Positions 51,370-60,054 of a stretch of 64,000 bases of DNA are shown here, piece by piece; the stretch's first letter is position 1; each line of letters begins with the position of its first letter. Under the pieces are notes generated by a model. It ran no database searches and had not been told where the DNA came from. It saw only the letters and a program-made list of their open reading frames with translations. The DNA is from an uncultured Cellulophaga sp. GTDB lineage: Bacteria > Bacteroidota > Bacteroidia > Flavobacteriales > Flavobacteriaceae. Location of the stretch: assembly GCA_947492955.1 (NCBI GenBank), contig CANLOV010000008.1:62001-126000 (forward strand). The letters are read 5' to 3'. The position numbers were made by a program, and so were the translations under genes.

Positions 51370-52326
51370 ATGAGTTTATTTAAGAAAATATTTTCTTCAC
51401 AGAAAAAAGAGACTTTAGATAAAGGTTTAGAAAAAACTAAAACTAGTTTTTTTTCTAAATTAAGTAAAGCTGTTGCAGGTAAAACTAAAGTAGATGATGA
51501 TGTATTAGATAATTTAGAAGAGGTTTTAGTAACTTCTGATGTTGGGGTAGAAACAACTTTAAAAATTATCGATAGAATTGAAGCGAGAGTAGCAAAAGAT
51601 AAATATTTAAGTACCGATGAATTAAATGGTATATTAAGAGAAGAAATAGCTGGTCTGTTATCAGAAACTAATGTAGGAGAAGATACAGAATTTACCATTC
51701 CAAAGGATAAAAAGCCTTATGTTATAATGGTTGTAGGTGTTAACGGGGTTGGTAAAACAACAACAATTGGAAAGTTAGCAAATCAATTCAAAAAAGCAGG
51801 TTTAAAAGTGGTTTTAGGAGCAGGCGATACGTTCAGAGCTGCTGCTATAGATCAGTTACAAGTATGGGCAGATCGTGTAGGTGTGCCTATAGTAAAACAA
51901 AAAATGGGAAGTGATCCTGCTTCCGTAGCTTTTGATACTTTAAGTTCTGCTGTTACACAAGATGCAGATGTGGTAATTATAGATACGGCTGGGCGTTTAC
52001 ACAATAAGATTAATCTTATGAGTGAGCTTTCTAAGGTAAAACGAGTAATGCAGAAAGTTGTATCAGATGCGCCACACGATGTGTTATTGGTTTTAGATGG
52101 CTCTACAGGGCAGAATGCTTTTGAGCAAGCAAAACAATTTACAAAAGCAACAGAAGTTACTTCGTTAGCTGTTACCAAATTAGATGGTACGGCAAAGGGT
52201 GGTGTGGTTATAGGAATATCTGATCAGTTTAAAATTCCTGTAAAATACATTGGTGTTGGAGAAGGAATAGAAGATTTACAAGTGTTTAATAAATATGAAT
52301 TTGTAGACTCATTCTTTAAAAAATAA
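51370..52326 (+). CDS. ftsY: Signal recognition particle receptor FtsY
   Basis: A 318-residue GTPase that docks SRP-ribosome complexes at the inner membrane. The N domain spans 20-100 (VDDDVLDNLEEVLVTSDVGVETTLKII). The G domain has G1 GVNGVGKTTTIGKLA, DTFRAAAIDQLQVW, G3 DTAGRLHNK, G4 TKLDGTAKGG and the closing GVGEGIEDLQVFNKYEFVDSFF. The acidic A domain of E. coli FtsY is missing, as is usual outside Proteobacteria; the short basic N-terminus may contact lipids. The gene is directly downstream of the ribosomal operon. Confidence 0.98.
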   Translation: MSLFKKIFSSQKKETLDKGLEKTKTSFFSKLSKAVAGKTKVDDDVLDNLEEVLVTSDVGVETTLKIIDRIEARVAKDKYLSTDELNGILREEIAGLLSETNVGEDTEFTIPKDKKPYVIMVVGVNGVGKTTTIGKLANQFKKAGLKVVLGAGDTFRAAAIDQLQVWADRVGVPIVKQKMGSDPASVAFDTLSSAVTQDADVVIIDTAGRLHNKINLMSELSKVKRVMQKVVSDAPHDVLLVLDGSTGQNAFEQAKQFTKATEVTSLAVTKLDGTAKGGVVIGISDQFKIPVKYIGVGEGIEDLQVFNKYEFVDSFFKK

Positions 52327-52352
52327 ATAATTATTAAATTAGTTTAAAAGTA

Positions 52353-52380
52353 AAATGCGGTTAGTTGATAACCGCATTTA
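52353..52380. terminator. Bidirectional terminator overlapping the 3' end of the serine hydrolase gene
   Basis: AAATGCGGTTA and TAACCGCATTT form a perfect 11-bp stem with a GTTGA loop and a T-run. The hydrolase stop codon and last residues are part of the stem. Confidence 0.85.
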
Positions 52381-53458
52381 TTTTTTTCCATAGTTCGTTA
52401 TCAAAACTAGATGGTCCTAACTGCATTTCTTCTGCGCTATCCCCACAACGGACAATAACTAAATCTTGGCTTGGAATAATATATATTTTTTGGTCATCTG
52501 CACCTAAAGCAGCAAACATATCGTTGGGGCCGCTTGGTACCAGTGGTCCTTGTATTACAGTTTGTGAGGCGGTGCCCATATAACTTTCTTTGCCATTAAG
52601 CCACCATAAGTAACCGTAAGATTTATTAATGTCTTGAGAGGTATTTACCATTGCATCATAATAACTTTTACTAATAATGGTTTCTGAGTCCCAAACACCT
52701 TCGTTTTCAATTAATAACCCCCAACGTGCCATACTTCTAGTATCACTGGAGTAAAGAGTTAGTAAGGTTAGTTCGTTCCAAGCCCCAGTCATGCCTATTT
52801 TATCTCTAATTTTGGAGTAGAAGTAATCATTAAATTGGGTTCCAGTTGCATTGGTTACAATATCTTTTAGTTTTGTAAATGCACCCTGGTGGTATGCCCA
52901 TCTGTTTCCTGCATCTACCTCGTAATTAAAACAGGTAGGTAAAGTACATATCCATTTTATGGTTTGCCCAACATTATCTTCTAATCCTGTACTCATACTA
53001 AGGTGGTCTTTAACGGTAATTAAATCTTGCTTTTCTTTAGTTAAAGACGACCAATTAGCTCCTAAATAATCAGAAGATTTGTCGGTAATAGATAAAAAGC
53101 CTTCCTCTTGTGCTACTCCTATAGTGCTAGAAACTAATGTTTTTCCGGCAGAATACCATGCCCAGTCCTCATTTTGAGAATGCCCATTAAAATATTTTTC
53201 AACAACAATTCTTCCATTTTTAAGGATTATAAATCCTTTTGAATTTTTAGCTTCTAAGTAATCATATAAATCTGGTAAGTTTTCTTCCTTCCAATTTAAT
53301 TGAGCTGGCGTAATAGTTTCCCAAGTAGTACTACCTATTTCTGGAAAATATATTCCGCTAGGAATTATGTCGTCTTCTTTTTTATTATCACTGTCTTTAG
53401 AGCAAGATATTACTAATAAACTAATGATTGTGGCAAAGATTCTAAAATGTTTTTTCAT
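52361..53458 (-). CDS. Beta-lactamase-fold serine hydrolase lipoprotein
   Basis: A 365-residue lipoprotein; the signal peptide ends LLVISCSKD (lipidated Cys19). The class C beta-lactamase/DD-peptidase fold is seen through SAGK (Ser103-Lys106, in WYSAGKTLVSSTIG), the Tyr motif in RWAYHQGAF, and the late strand YIIPSQDLVIVRCGD. The Tyr motif reads YHQ in place of Y-x-N. Such proteins act as esterases, peptidases or penicillin-binding-like enzymes. It is probably anchored in a membrane facing the periplasm. Resistance to beta-lactams should not be assumed. Confidence 0.9.
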   Translation of the reverse strand: MKKHFRIFATIISLLVISCSKDSDNKKEDDIIPSGIYFPEIGSTTWETITPAQLNWKEENLPDLYDYLEAKNSKGFIILKNGRIVVEKYFNGHSQNEDWAWYSAGKTLVSSTIGVAQEEGFLSITDKSSDYLGANWSSLTKEKQDLITVKDHLSMSTGLEDNVGQTIKWICTLPTCFNYEVDAGNRWAYHQGAFTKLKDIVTNATGTQFNDYFYSKIRDKIGMTGAWNELTLLTLYSSDTRSMARWGLLIENEGVWDSETIISKSYYDAMVNTSQDINKSYGYLWWLNGKESYMGTASQTVIQGPLVPSGPNDMFAALGADDQKIYIIPSQDLVIVRCGDSAEEMQLGPSSFDNELWKKINAVIN

Positions 53459-53544
53459 CTATTCAGTTGTTTTTCGTAAAACTTAGACAAGTGTAAATAG
53501 TAAAGGTTTAACGTTTTTAGGTAAGAAATCGTATGAAAACAATA

Positions 53545-53571
53545 TTGTTCGTTATGCTTATTGTATTTTTG
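53545..53571 (+). promoter_or_regulatory. Promoter of rimO
   Basis: TTG (53545-53547), 16 bp, then TATTTTTG (53564-53571), 17 bases before the rimO start codon. Confidence 0.5.
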
Positions 53572-53588
53572 CGCACTATTTTACAGTT

Positions 53589-54896
53589 ATGAGAACAAAA
53601 TCACTTAAAAAGAACAAAATCAATGTAGTAACTTTAGGTTGCTCTAAGAATGTATACGATTCAGAAGTGCTAATGGGGCAGTTAAAAGCTAATGATAAAG
53701 AAGTGGTGCATGAAGAAGAAGGTAATATTGTAGTAATAAATACATGTGGCTTTATTGCAAATGCAAAGGAAGAAAGTGTAAATACAATATTAGAGTATGT
53801 AGAAAAGAAAGAAGCGGGTACAGTAGATAAAGTTTTTGTAACAGGGTGTTTAAGTGAGCGTTATAAGCCCGATTTAGAAAAAGAAATACCGAACGTAGAT
53901 AATTATTTTGGTACAAGTGATTTACCAAATTTATTAAAAGCGCTAGGCGCAGATTATAAGCACGAGCTTATTGGAGAACGTTTAACTACAACTCCCAAAA
54001 ATTATGCTTATTTAAAAATAGCAGAAGGTTGTGATAGGCCTTGTTCATTTTGTGCTATTCCTTTAATGCGAGGTAAACACAAGAGTAAATCAATAGAAGA
54101 TTTAGTAGAAGAAACACATAAATTAGCAGCTAAGGGAGTTAAGGAATTAGTTTTAATTGCTCAGGATTTAACTTATTACGGATTAGACTTATATAAAAAG
54201 AGAAATTTAGCGGAGTTGCTAAAAGAATTGGTAAAGGTAGATGGTATAGAGTGGATTCGTTTACACTATGCATTTCCGGCTGGTTTTCCAATGGATGTCT
54301 TGGAGGTAATGAACCAAGAGCCAAAAATTTGTAATTATCTAGATATACCATTGCAACATATAGCCGATAGTGTATTAAAAAGTATGCGTCGTGGTACAAC
54401 TAAAGAAAAAACAACAAAACTTTTACAAGAATTTAGGGCTGCGGTACCAGGGATAACGATTAGAACAACACTAATAGTTGGTTACCCAGGAGAAACGGAA
54501 GAAGATTTTTTAACCTTAAAGAACTGGGTACAAGAAATGCGTTTTGAACGTTTGGGTTGTTTTACTTATAGTCATGAAGAAAATACACATGCCTATACTT
54601 TAGAAGATAATGTTCCTGAAGAAGTAAAAGAACAACGTGCTGCTGAAATTATGGAGATTCAGTCGCAAATTTCATGGGAATTAAATCAAGAAAAAGTGGG
54701 TAATACTTACCGTTGTATTATTGATCGTAAAGAAGGACAATATTTTATTGGACGTACCGAATTTGATTCTCCTGATGTAGATAATGAAGTATTGGTAGAT
54801 GCATCAAAACATTATGTTAAGGTTGGGGAATATGTAAATTTAAAGGTTACAGAAGCTGCAGATTTCGATTTGTATGCCGAGCCAATTACACTATAA
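53589..54896 (+). CDS. rimO: Ribosomal protein S12 methylthiotransferase RimO
   Basis: A 435-residue radical-SAM enzyme that adds a methylthio group to the beta carbon of an Asp in ribosomal protein S12. The N-terminal UPF0004 domain binds one iron-sulfur cluster (LGCSKNVYDSEVLMGQL, INTCGFI, VTGCLSERY). The radical-SAM cluster motif is Cys148-x3-Cys152-x2-Cys155 (GCDRPCSFCAIPLMRGKHKSK). A TRAM domain closes the protein. GxLSERY after the third Cys and the length favour RimO over MiaB. Its last 6 bp overlap the convergent acyltransferase gene. Confidence 0.97.
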   Translation: MRTKSLKKNKINVVTLGCSKNVYDSEVLMGQLKANDKEVVHEEEGNIVVINTCGFIANAKEESVNTILEYVEKKEAGTVDKVFVTGCLSERYKPDLEKEIPNVDNYFGTSDLPNLLKALGADYKHELIGERLTTTPKNYAYLKIAEGCDRPCSFCAIPLMRGKHKSKSIEDLVEETHKLAAKGVKELVLIAQDLTYYGLDLYKKRNLAELLKELVKVDGIEWIRLHYAFPAGFPMDVLEVMNQEPKICNYLDIPLQHIADSVLKSMRRGTTKEKTTKLLQEFRAAVPGITIRTTLIVGYPGETEEDFLTLKNWVQEMRFERLGCFTYSHEENTHAYTLEDNVPEEVKEQRAAEIMEIQSQISWELNQEKVGNTYRCIIDRKEGQYFIGRTEFDSPDVDNEVLVDASKHYVKVGEYVNLKVTEAADFDLYAEPITL

Positions 54897-56075
54897 ATAA
54901 GATAGCCACCACTTATCTTTATTGTTGGCTTTGTATATCATATATTTTTTGCTAATGGGGTATAGTATAGCAATAACTATAGCCCATACCAAATAAACAA
55001 CCCACAAGGGATAGCCATAAGTAGCTAAACTTCCAGAATTAAAAGCTTCAGAAGTTAAAATCATATCCTGCCAATTACCACCAAATAGTACAATACCTAT
55101 GATTGCAAATACATGTATAACTAATATATGTAAGAAATAGTAGAAAAGAGGAACTCTTCCAAATACAACAAGAAAATTAGTAATACTATTTTTAATATTT
55201 TCTATAAAATATAGGAAAAGTAAAGATGGGCCAATAGTAATTAATATATAGGCTAAAGATGGCGGGTATTTTGTTACATTAAAAAAAGAGAGTATAGTGT
55301 AGGTGGTATTTTTTTGGATGCTCCAAGGGCTTAAATCGCCATAAACATTAATGCCTCGTATGATAAAAAATAATACAATAGCACTAATGCCTAGTTTTAA
55401 AAGCCATTTTTTTCGTTTTTCAGAATTGTAGTTAGTTGTATAAAAAGTTCCAAAACAATAGCCTAAAGCCATAAGTCCAATCCATGGAATTGTTGGGTAT
55501 ACAAAAATTATACTTCGAGTTTCGTTTATTTGTAAAAATTGGGATTGGTGTAATAAATACCATATAATAGAACTAAAATTGCTTCCTTCTACAGTAAAGT
55601 TATCTAATAAATTATGGAAAGCAATAATAAGGAGACCAATACCTAAGATAATTTTTTTGGGGAGGTAAATAAGTAGAGATAAGCATATCATACTAAAACC
55701 TATAGCCCATATCACTTGTAGTGTAATAAAGCTATAAGTAACATCAAACCACCATAAAAAATTGTTAACTATAATTTCTAAAAAAATAAGCCAAAGTCCT
55801 CTTGTAAATAAAAATTTAAAAAGACTAGTTCTTGTTTTTTTGCTGCCATATAAAAAAGCAGCTGTACCGGCTAAAAAAATAAAAACAGGAGCGCAGTAAT
55901 GAGTTATAAAACGTGTAAAGAATAAAAATGGAGTGGTAGTTTCTAAATTTGTTGGGTTAGAAAAAAAAGAACCATAATGAAAATAGTCTCTAACATGGTC
56001 TAGCGCCATTAGTAACATAACAAAACCTCTTAAAATGTCTATAGATTGTATTCTAGATGCTATTGTTTTTGTCAT
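54891..56075 (-). CDS. DUF1624/heparan-alpha-glucosaminide acetyltransferase-like membrane protein
   Basis: A 394-residue membrane protein with about ten hydrophobic segments. The N-terminus RIQSIDILRGFVMLLMALDHVRDYFHYG is the signature of the DUF1624/YeiB-like acyltransferase superfamily, where the Arg and the His-Asp region lie close to the first helix. TM2 region FITHYCAPVFIFLAGTAAFLYG is also typical. These proteins move acyl groups across membranes to sugars, but the bacterial substrate is mostly unknown. The gene overlaps the rimO 3' end by 6 bp on the opposite strand. Confidence 0.9.
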   Translation of the reverse strand: MTKTIASRIQSIDILRGFVMLLMALDHVRDYFHYGSFFSNPTNLETTTPFLFFTRFITHYCAPVFIFLAGTAAFLYGSKKTRTSLFKFLFTRGLWLIFLEIIVNNFLWWFDVTYSFITLQVIWAIGFSMICLSLLIYLPKKIILGIGLLIIAFHNLLDNFTVEGSNFSSIIWYLLHQSQFLQINETRSIIFVYPTIPWIGLMALGYCFGTFYTTNYNSEKRKKWLLKLGISAIVLFFIIRGINVYGDLSPWSIQKNTTYTILSFFNVTKYPPSLAYILITIGPSLLFLYFIENIKNSITNFLVVFGRVPLFYYFLHILVIHVFAIIGIVLFGGNWQDMILTSEAFNSGSLATYGYPLWVVYLVWAIVIAILYPISKKYMIYKANNKDKWWLSYL

Positions 56076-56134
56076 TTTAAAGAGGCGTTACTTAATAGAA
56101 ATATGTAAATAAGAGTTTGTGTGTAAAATTATTA

Positions 56135-56377
56135 TTATTCGGTATAAACTTCACCACGATGCGGTTTTAAAGCATCGCGAACTGTAATCATTTCAGATTC
56201 ATTTACTACTAAAAATGCAATGCTATGCATATCGTTGAAAGTGGTACAGCCAGTTATATTTAAATTTAGTTTTTTGGCAGTAACATATTCCTTTAAATGT
56301 ATTTCATGGTGTTCTGCGGTTTTAGCTGCTGCAGTACCTCTAAAGTCCCATATTAGTTTAATTTTTCTTTCTTGCAT
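56135..56377 (-). CDS. Small conserved-looking cytoplasmic protein, unassigned
   Basis: An 80-residue protein without signal or membrane segment: KIKLIWDFRGTAAAKTAEHHEIHLKEYVTAKKL, then NITGCTTFNDMHSIAFLVVNESEMITVRDALKPHRGE. The strand-helix-strand-strand-helix order suggests a ferredoxin-like fold. The HHEIHL and CTTFNDMHS segments could bind a metal. I have seen no named family for it. It is a monocistronic gene divergent from the PPIase lipoprotein gene. Confidence 0.7.
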   Translation of the reverse strand: MQERKIKLIWDFRGTAAAKTAEHHEIHLKEYVTAKKLNLNITGCTTFNDMHSIAFLVVNESEMITVRDALKPHRGEVYTE

Positions 56378-56450
56378 ATTCGTAATTAGTAAATAAAAGT
56401 CATTTTAAATATAAGTTAAAAATAAACGATTTGTATCTAAAAATGAGAAC

Positions 56451-56480
56451 TTGCACAATGTTACTTAATTGTTATTTTTG
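56451..56480 (+). promoter_or_regulatory. Promoter of the SurA-like operon
   Basis: TTG (56451-56453), 19 bp, then TATTTTTG (56473-56480): an ideal spacing. Transcription should start near 56485, on the chosen ATG, suggesting a leaderless mRNA and excluding the longer frame from 56431. Confidence 0.65.
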
Positions 56481-56484
56481 CATG

Positions 56485-57375
56485 ATGTCATTTTTAAAAA
56501 CAACTATAACTACATTATTCAATTTTTTTCTTTGCTTTTTAGCAATGGTATTGCTTTTTTCTTGTGATTCATTTTTAAAGAAAGAAGAAGATAAAGAGCC
56601 TGTAGCAAGAGTAGGAGATAGTTATTTATATAAGGAAGATATTAGGTTAATTTTGAAAGAAAAAATAGCTAAAAACGATAGCGCTTCCTTTGTAACTAAT
56701 TATATTAATAATTGGGCATCTAAACAATTATTACTTTCCAAAGCAAAGATAAACTTGCCAGAAGAGAAATCTGCTGAATTTGAATTGTTGGTTAACAATT
56801 ATAGAACAGATTTGTATACAAGAGCCTATAAAGAGGCATTAGTTAGTCAAGTACAAGATACAGCAATAAGCGAATCCGACTTAGAAGCATTTTACAATAA
56901 TGAAAAAGAAAATTTTAGATTAAGAGAAAAAATAGTTAAAATTCGTTTTATAGAATTGCCAAAGTCTTTTTTAAATAAAGGGGAGGTTATAACAAGATTA
57001 AAACGTTTTAATGTTGATGATGTTGCTTATTTAGACTCAATAGGAGTACAGTTTAAAAAATTAAATTTTAACGATTCTATATGGGTAAAGGCATCTAGAG
57101 TTGTAGAAGAAATATATCCATTAAAAGCTGCCAATCAGGATAAATACTTAAAAAAATCACAATTCTTTGAAATACAGGACTCATTAGGGGTATATTTGGC
57201 AAAAGTTAATGATGTTTTAAATGTAAATGATATAGCTCCACTTACTTTTATAAAGCCTTCTATAGAGCAAGTGTTATTAAATAGAAGACGATTAAATTAT
57301 ATTAGAAAATTGGAAACGGAGATTATAGATGAAGCCATTAAAGAAAAAGAATTTGAAGTTTATGGACATGAATAA
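56485..57375 (+). CDS. Periplasmic SurA/PpiC-like lipoprotein
   Basis: A 296-residue lipoprotein; ATGs at 56482 and 56485 are both possible. The signal peptide ends LLFSCDSF. The following region (EPVARVGDSYLYKEDIRLIL ... NYINNWASKQLLLSKAKINL) looks like the N-terminal chaperone part of SurA/PrsA, and the remainder has a weak parvulin-like trace (EKIVKIRFIELPKSFLNKGEVI, DSLGVYLAKVNDVL) without a complete isomerase active site. It probably helps to carry outer-membrane proteins across the periplasm. The next gene overlaps it by 8 bp, so both are made together. Confidence 0.8.
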   Translation: MSFLKTTITTLFNFFLCFLAMVLLFSCDSFLKKEEDKEPVARVGDSYLYKEDIRLILKEKIAKNDSASFVTNYINNWASKQLLLSKAKINLPEEKSAEFELLVNNYRTDLYTRAYKEALVSQVQDTAISESDLEAFYNNEKENFRLREKIVKIRFIELPKSFLNKGEVITRLKRFNVDDVAYLDSIGVQFKKLNFNDSIWVKASRVVEEIYPLKAANQDKYLKKSQFFEIQDSLGVYLAKVNDVLNVNDIAPLTFIKPSIEQVLLNRRRLNYIRKLETEIIDEAIKEKEFEVYGHE

Positions 57376-58762
57376 AAAAGTAGTTGTTTTCTTTTCCCTA
57401 TTGTTTTTTGCGGGGAATATTTTTGCACAAGAAGAAGCAGTTATGCTTAGTGATACTGATACGGTTAATTTTAAGAAGATAAAATTAGACGGGGTAGCTG
57501 CAGTAGTAGGAGATTATGTAATATTAGATTCTGATATAGAAAAAACATTGATAGATTTAAAAAGTCAAGGAGTATCAGATGCAGATGTTACTAAGTGTAG
57601 TTTGTTGGGTAAATTAATGGAAGATCGCTTATATGCACACCAGGCAGTACAAGATAGTATATTGGTGTCTGATGATGAAGTAAATGCTACAAGTGATCGC
57701 CAAATACAACAATTGGTATCACAAGTTGGAGACATGAAAAAAGTACTTCAGTTTTATAAGAAAGATGATGAAGTAAGTTTTAGAAAAGAGCTTTTTGAAA
57801 TTAATAAGCTTCGCATGTTGTCCGAGAGAATGCAACAAGATATAGTTGGAGAAATAGAAATAACCCCAGAAGAAGTAAGGCAGTTTTTTAATAAAATACC
57901 AAAAGAAGAACGCCCAGTATTTGGTGCTGAGTTAGAAATGGCACAGATAGTAAAAGAGCCTAAAGCGCCAGAAGAAGAAAAACAAAAAGTAATAGATAAA
58001 CTAAATAATATAAGGGCGGATGTATTGGATAATGGAGCTAGTTTTAATGTAAAAGCTATTTTATATTCTCAAGATCCAGGGTCTAAGTCTAAAGGAGGTT
58101 TTTATGCCATGACAAGGCAAACGCCATTTGTAAAAGAGTTCAAGGATGTAGCTTTTAGTTTGCAAGAAGGAGAAATATCGGAGCCTTTTGAAACTACTTA
58201 TGGCTATCACATTATATATGTAGAAAAAATAAGAGGGCAAGAATTAGATTTAAGACATATATTAATATCACCAGAAATTCCACAAAAAGCTATTGATGAT
58301 GCAAAAGCGGAGTTAGATACAATTCGTAAGCATATATTAGATGGTAAATATACTTTTGCTCAGGCTGCATTTAATTTTTCTGATGAAAAAGAAACAAAGT
58401 TCGATGGTGGAGTTTTAAGAAACCCTAAAAATTTTGATTCTCGTTTTGAACTTACTAAGATGGATCCAACATTATATAACCAGGTTAGAAATATTAAGGA
58501 TAATGAAATATCTAATCCTATATTAGAAAAAGACCCTAGAAGTGGAGAAAGTAAGTATAAAATAATGAAGATTACAAATAGGTATGATGAGCATGAGGCT
58601 GATTATGCTAAAGATTATATTAAAATAAAAGAATTAGCGTTAAGAGAAAAACAGTTCAATGCTATTAAAGAATGGATGCAAGAACATATAGAAGATACCT
58701 ATATAGATGTTAATGGAGCTAATAGAGATTGTACATTTTCTAATAATTGGTTAAAAGAGTAA
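57368..58762 (+). CDS. surA: SurA-like periplasmic chaperone with two parvulin domains
   Basis: A 464-residue protein starting MNKKVVVFFSLLFFAGNIFAQ (signal peptide); longer in-frame starts at 57329 and 57362 lie inside the previous gene. The N-domain carries GVAAVVGDYVILDSDIEKTL and the family-typical KLMEDRLYAHQA. The first rotamase domain lies around 185-295 (ELEMAQIVKEPKAPEEEKQ, SQDPGSKSKGGFYAMTRQTPFVKEFKDVAFSLQEGEISEPFETTYGYHII), the second around 300-390 (DLRHILISPEIPQKAIDDAKAELDTI). It delivers unfolded outer-membrane proteins to the BAM complex. The gene symbol reflects domain layout. Confidence 0.9.
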   Translation: MNKKVVVFFSLLFFAGNIFAQEEAVMLSDTDTVNFKKIKLDGVAAVVGDYVILDSDIEKTLIDLKSQGVSDADVTKCSLLGKLMEDRLYAHQAVQDSILVSDDEVNATSDRQIQQLVSQVGDMKKVLQFYKKDDEVSFRKELFEINKLRMLSERMQQDIVGEIEITPEEVRQFFNKIPKEERPVFGAELEMAQIVKEPKAPEEEKQKVIDKLNNIRADVLDNGASFNVKAILYSQDPGSKSKGGFYAMTRQTPFVKEFKDVAFSLQEGEISEPFETTYGYHIIYVEKIRGQELDLRHILISPEIPQKAIDDAKAELDTIRKHILDGKYTFAQAAFNFSDEKETKFDGGVLRNPKNFDSRFELTKMDPTLYNQVRNIKDNEISNPILEKDPRSGESKYKIMKITNRYDEHEADYAKDYIKIKELALREKQFNAIKEWMQEHIEDTYIDVNGANRDCTFSNNWLKE

Positions 58763-58766
58763 TTGC

Positions 58767-59720
58767 ATGTCAGACGTTACAGCGATTAATAATTTAGTAG
58801 AGAAGCATAAAGAATTAAAGCAAGAGATTGCTAAGGTAATAGTAGGGCAAGATGCTGTTATAGATCAAATTTTACTTTCTATATATACAGGAGGGCATTC
58901 GTTACTTATTGGTGTACCAGGCTTAGCAAAGACATTAATGGTTAATACCATTGCAAAAACATTAGGTTTAGATTTTAAAAGAATACAATTTACTCCCGAT
59001 TTAATGCCTAGTGATATATTAGGGAGTGAAATACTAGACCAAAACAGAAATTTTAAGTTTATTAAAGGACCAATATTTTCAAATATAATATTGGCAGATG
59101 AAATTAACCGTACACCACCAAAAACGCAAGCAGCTTTGTTAGAAGCAATGCAAGAGCGATCAGTAACTATAGCTGGTAATCAATATAAATTAGAAGCTCC
59201 TTATTTTGTATTGGCAACCCAAAACCCTATAGAGCAAGAAGGAACCTACCCGTTGCCAGAAGCACAACTAGATCGTTTTATGTTTGCCATAGAATTAAAG
59301 TACCCATCTTTAGAAGAAGAAGTACAAGTAGTAAAAGCAACTACGTCTGATAATAAAGTAGATTTACAAACACTATTTAACGCAAAAGAGATTGTAGAAG
59401 TACAGCAGCTGGTTCGTAGAATTCCTGTAGCAGATAATGTAATAGAATATGCCGTTAAATTAGTAAATAGCACACGTCCTAATTTAGATACTGCTACTGA
59501 CTATGTAAAAAAATATATAGATTGGGGAGCAGGTCCACGAGCTTCTCAAAACTTAATATTAGGAGCAAAAGCAAATGCTGCGATAGCAGGTAAATTCTCT
59601 CCAGATATAGAAGATGTAAAAGCCGTTGCTATTGGTATTTTAAGGCACAGAATAATTAAGAACTACAAAGCAGAGGCAGAGGGTATTTCAGAAGACCAAA
59701 TTATTACCAGTTTACTTTAA
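58767..59720 (+). CDS. MoxR-type AAA+ ATPase
   Basis: A 317-residue ATPase. Walker A is LIGVPGLAKTLM (about residue 48), Walker B IILADEINRTPPKTQAALLEAMQE, sensor 1 FVLATQNPIEQEGTYPLPEAQLDRF and sensor 2 in the C-terminal lid (DWGAGPRASQNLILGAKANA). MoxR proteins assist the maturation of protein complexes and usually precede DUF58 and VWA-domain genes; here neither follows, because a 330-bp gap and acnB come next. It follows the SurA gene after 4 bp, so it is cotranscribed with the periplasmic chaperones. Confidence 0.96.
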   Translation: MSDVTAINNLVEKHKELKQEIAKVIVGQDAVIDQILLSIYTGGHSLLIGVPGLAKTLMVNTIAKTLGLDFKRIQFTPDLMPSDILGSEILDQNRNFKFIKGPIFSNIILADEINRTPPKTQAALLEAMQERSVTIAGNQYKLEAPYFVLATQNPIEQEGTYPLPEAQLDRFMFAIELKYPSLEEEVQVVKATTSDNKVDLQTLFNAKEIVEVQQLVRRIPVADNVIEYAVKLVNSTRPNLDTATDYVKKYIDWGAGPRASQNLILGAKANAAIAGKFSPDIEDVKAVAIGILRHRIIKNYKAEAEGISEDQIITSLL

Positions 59721-60054
59721 ATACAATTCCATTATTTAGACTCATTATATATTAGGTATTTTGGTGATAATAAAACTCCGTGATTAAAGCTTAATACATG
59801 CTTTTTTTTGGTGTTTAGACAAATATTTAAAAATATGGATAGTGTTTTTTATTAAATGCGTAATTTTTTATGCTAATTATATCAAAATGATAATCGCTTT
59901 GCTTTAAAATACCACTATAAAGAATCCTTATAACATCTTACTTTATTACGTCTATTATTTTTAAATCTTTGCATTAAATTTGTATTTTGCATCGTTTTTT
60001 TTAACGAAATTAAATACTGTTTTTTTAGTAAATTAATATTGAAATATCTCTTTT
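59721..60054. other. Intergenic region between the MoxR gene and acnB
   Basis: This 334-bp AT-rich stretch holds a weak terminator-like hairpin (AAAGC, 9 bases, GCTTT with a long T-run, near 59786-59811) and a -7-like TAAATTTG at 59975-59982 that may serve acnB, without a clear -33 element. I see no gene in it. Confidence 0.5.

Noticed and set aside
52361-53458. Annotation of the serine hydrolase as a beta-lactamase resistance gene
   Set aside because: Only the fold and SxxK motif are seen; the Tyr motif is YHQ and no resistance-specific signature is present.
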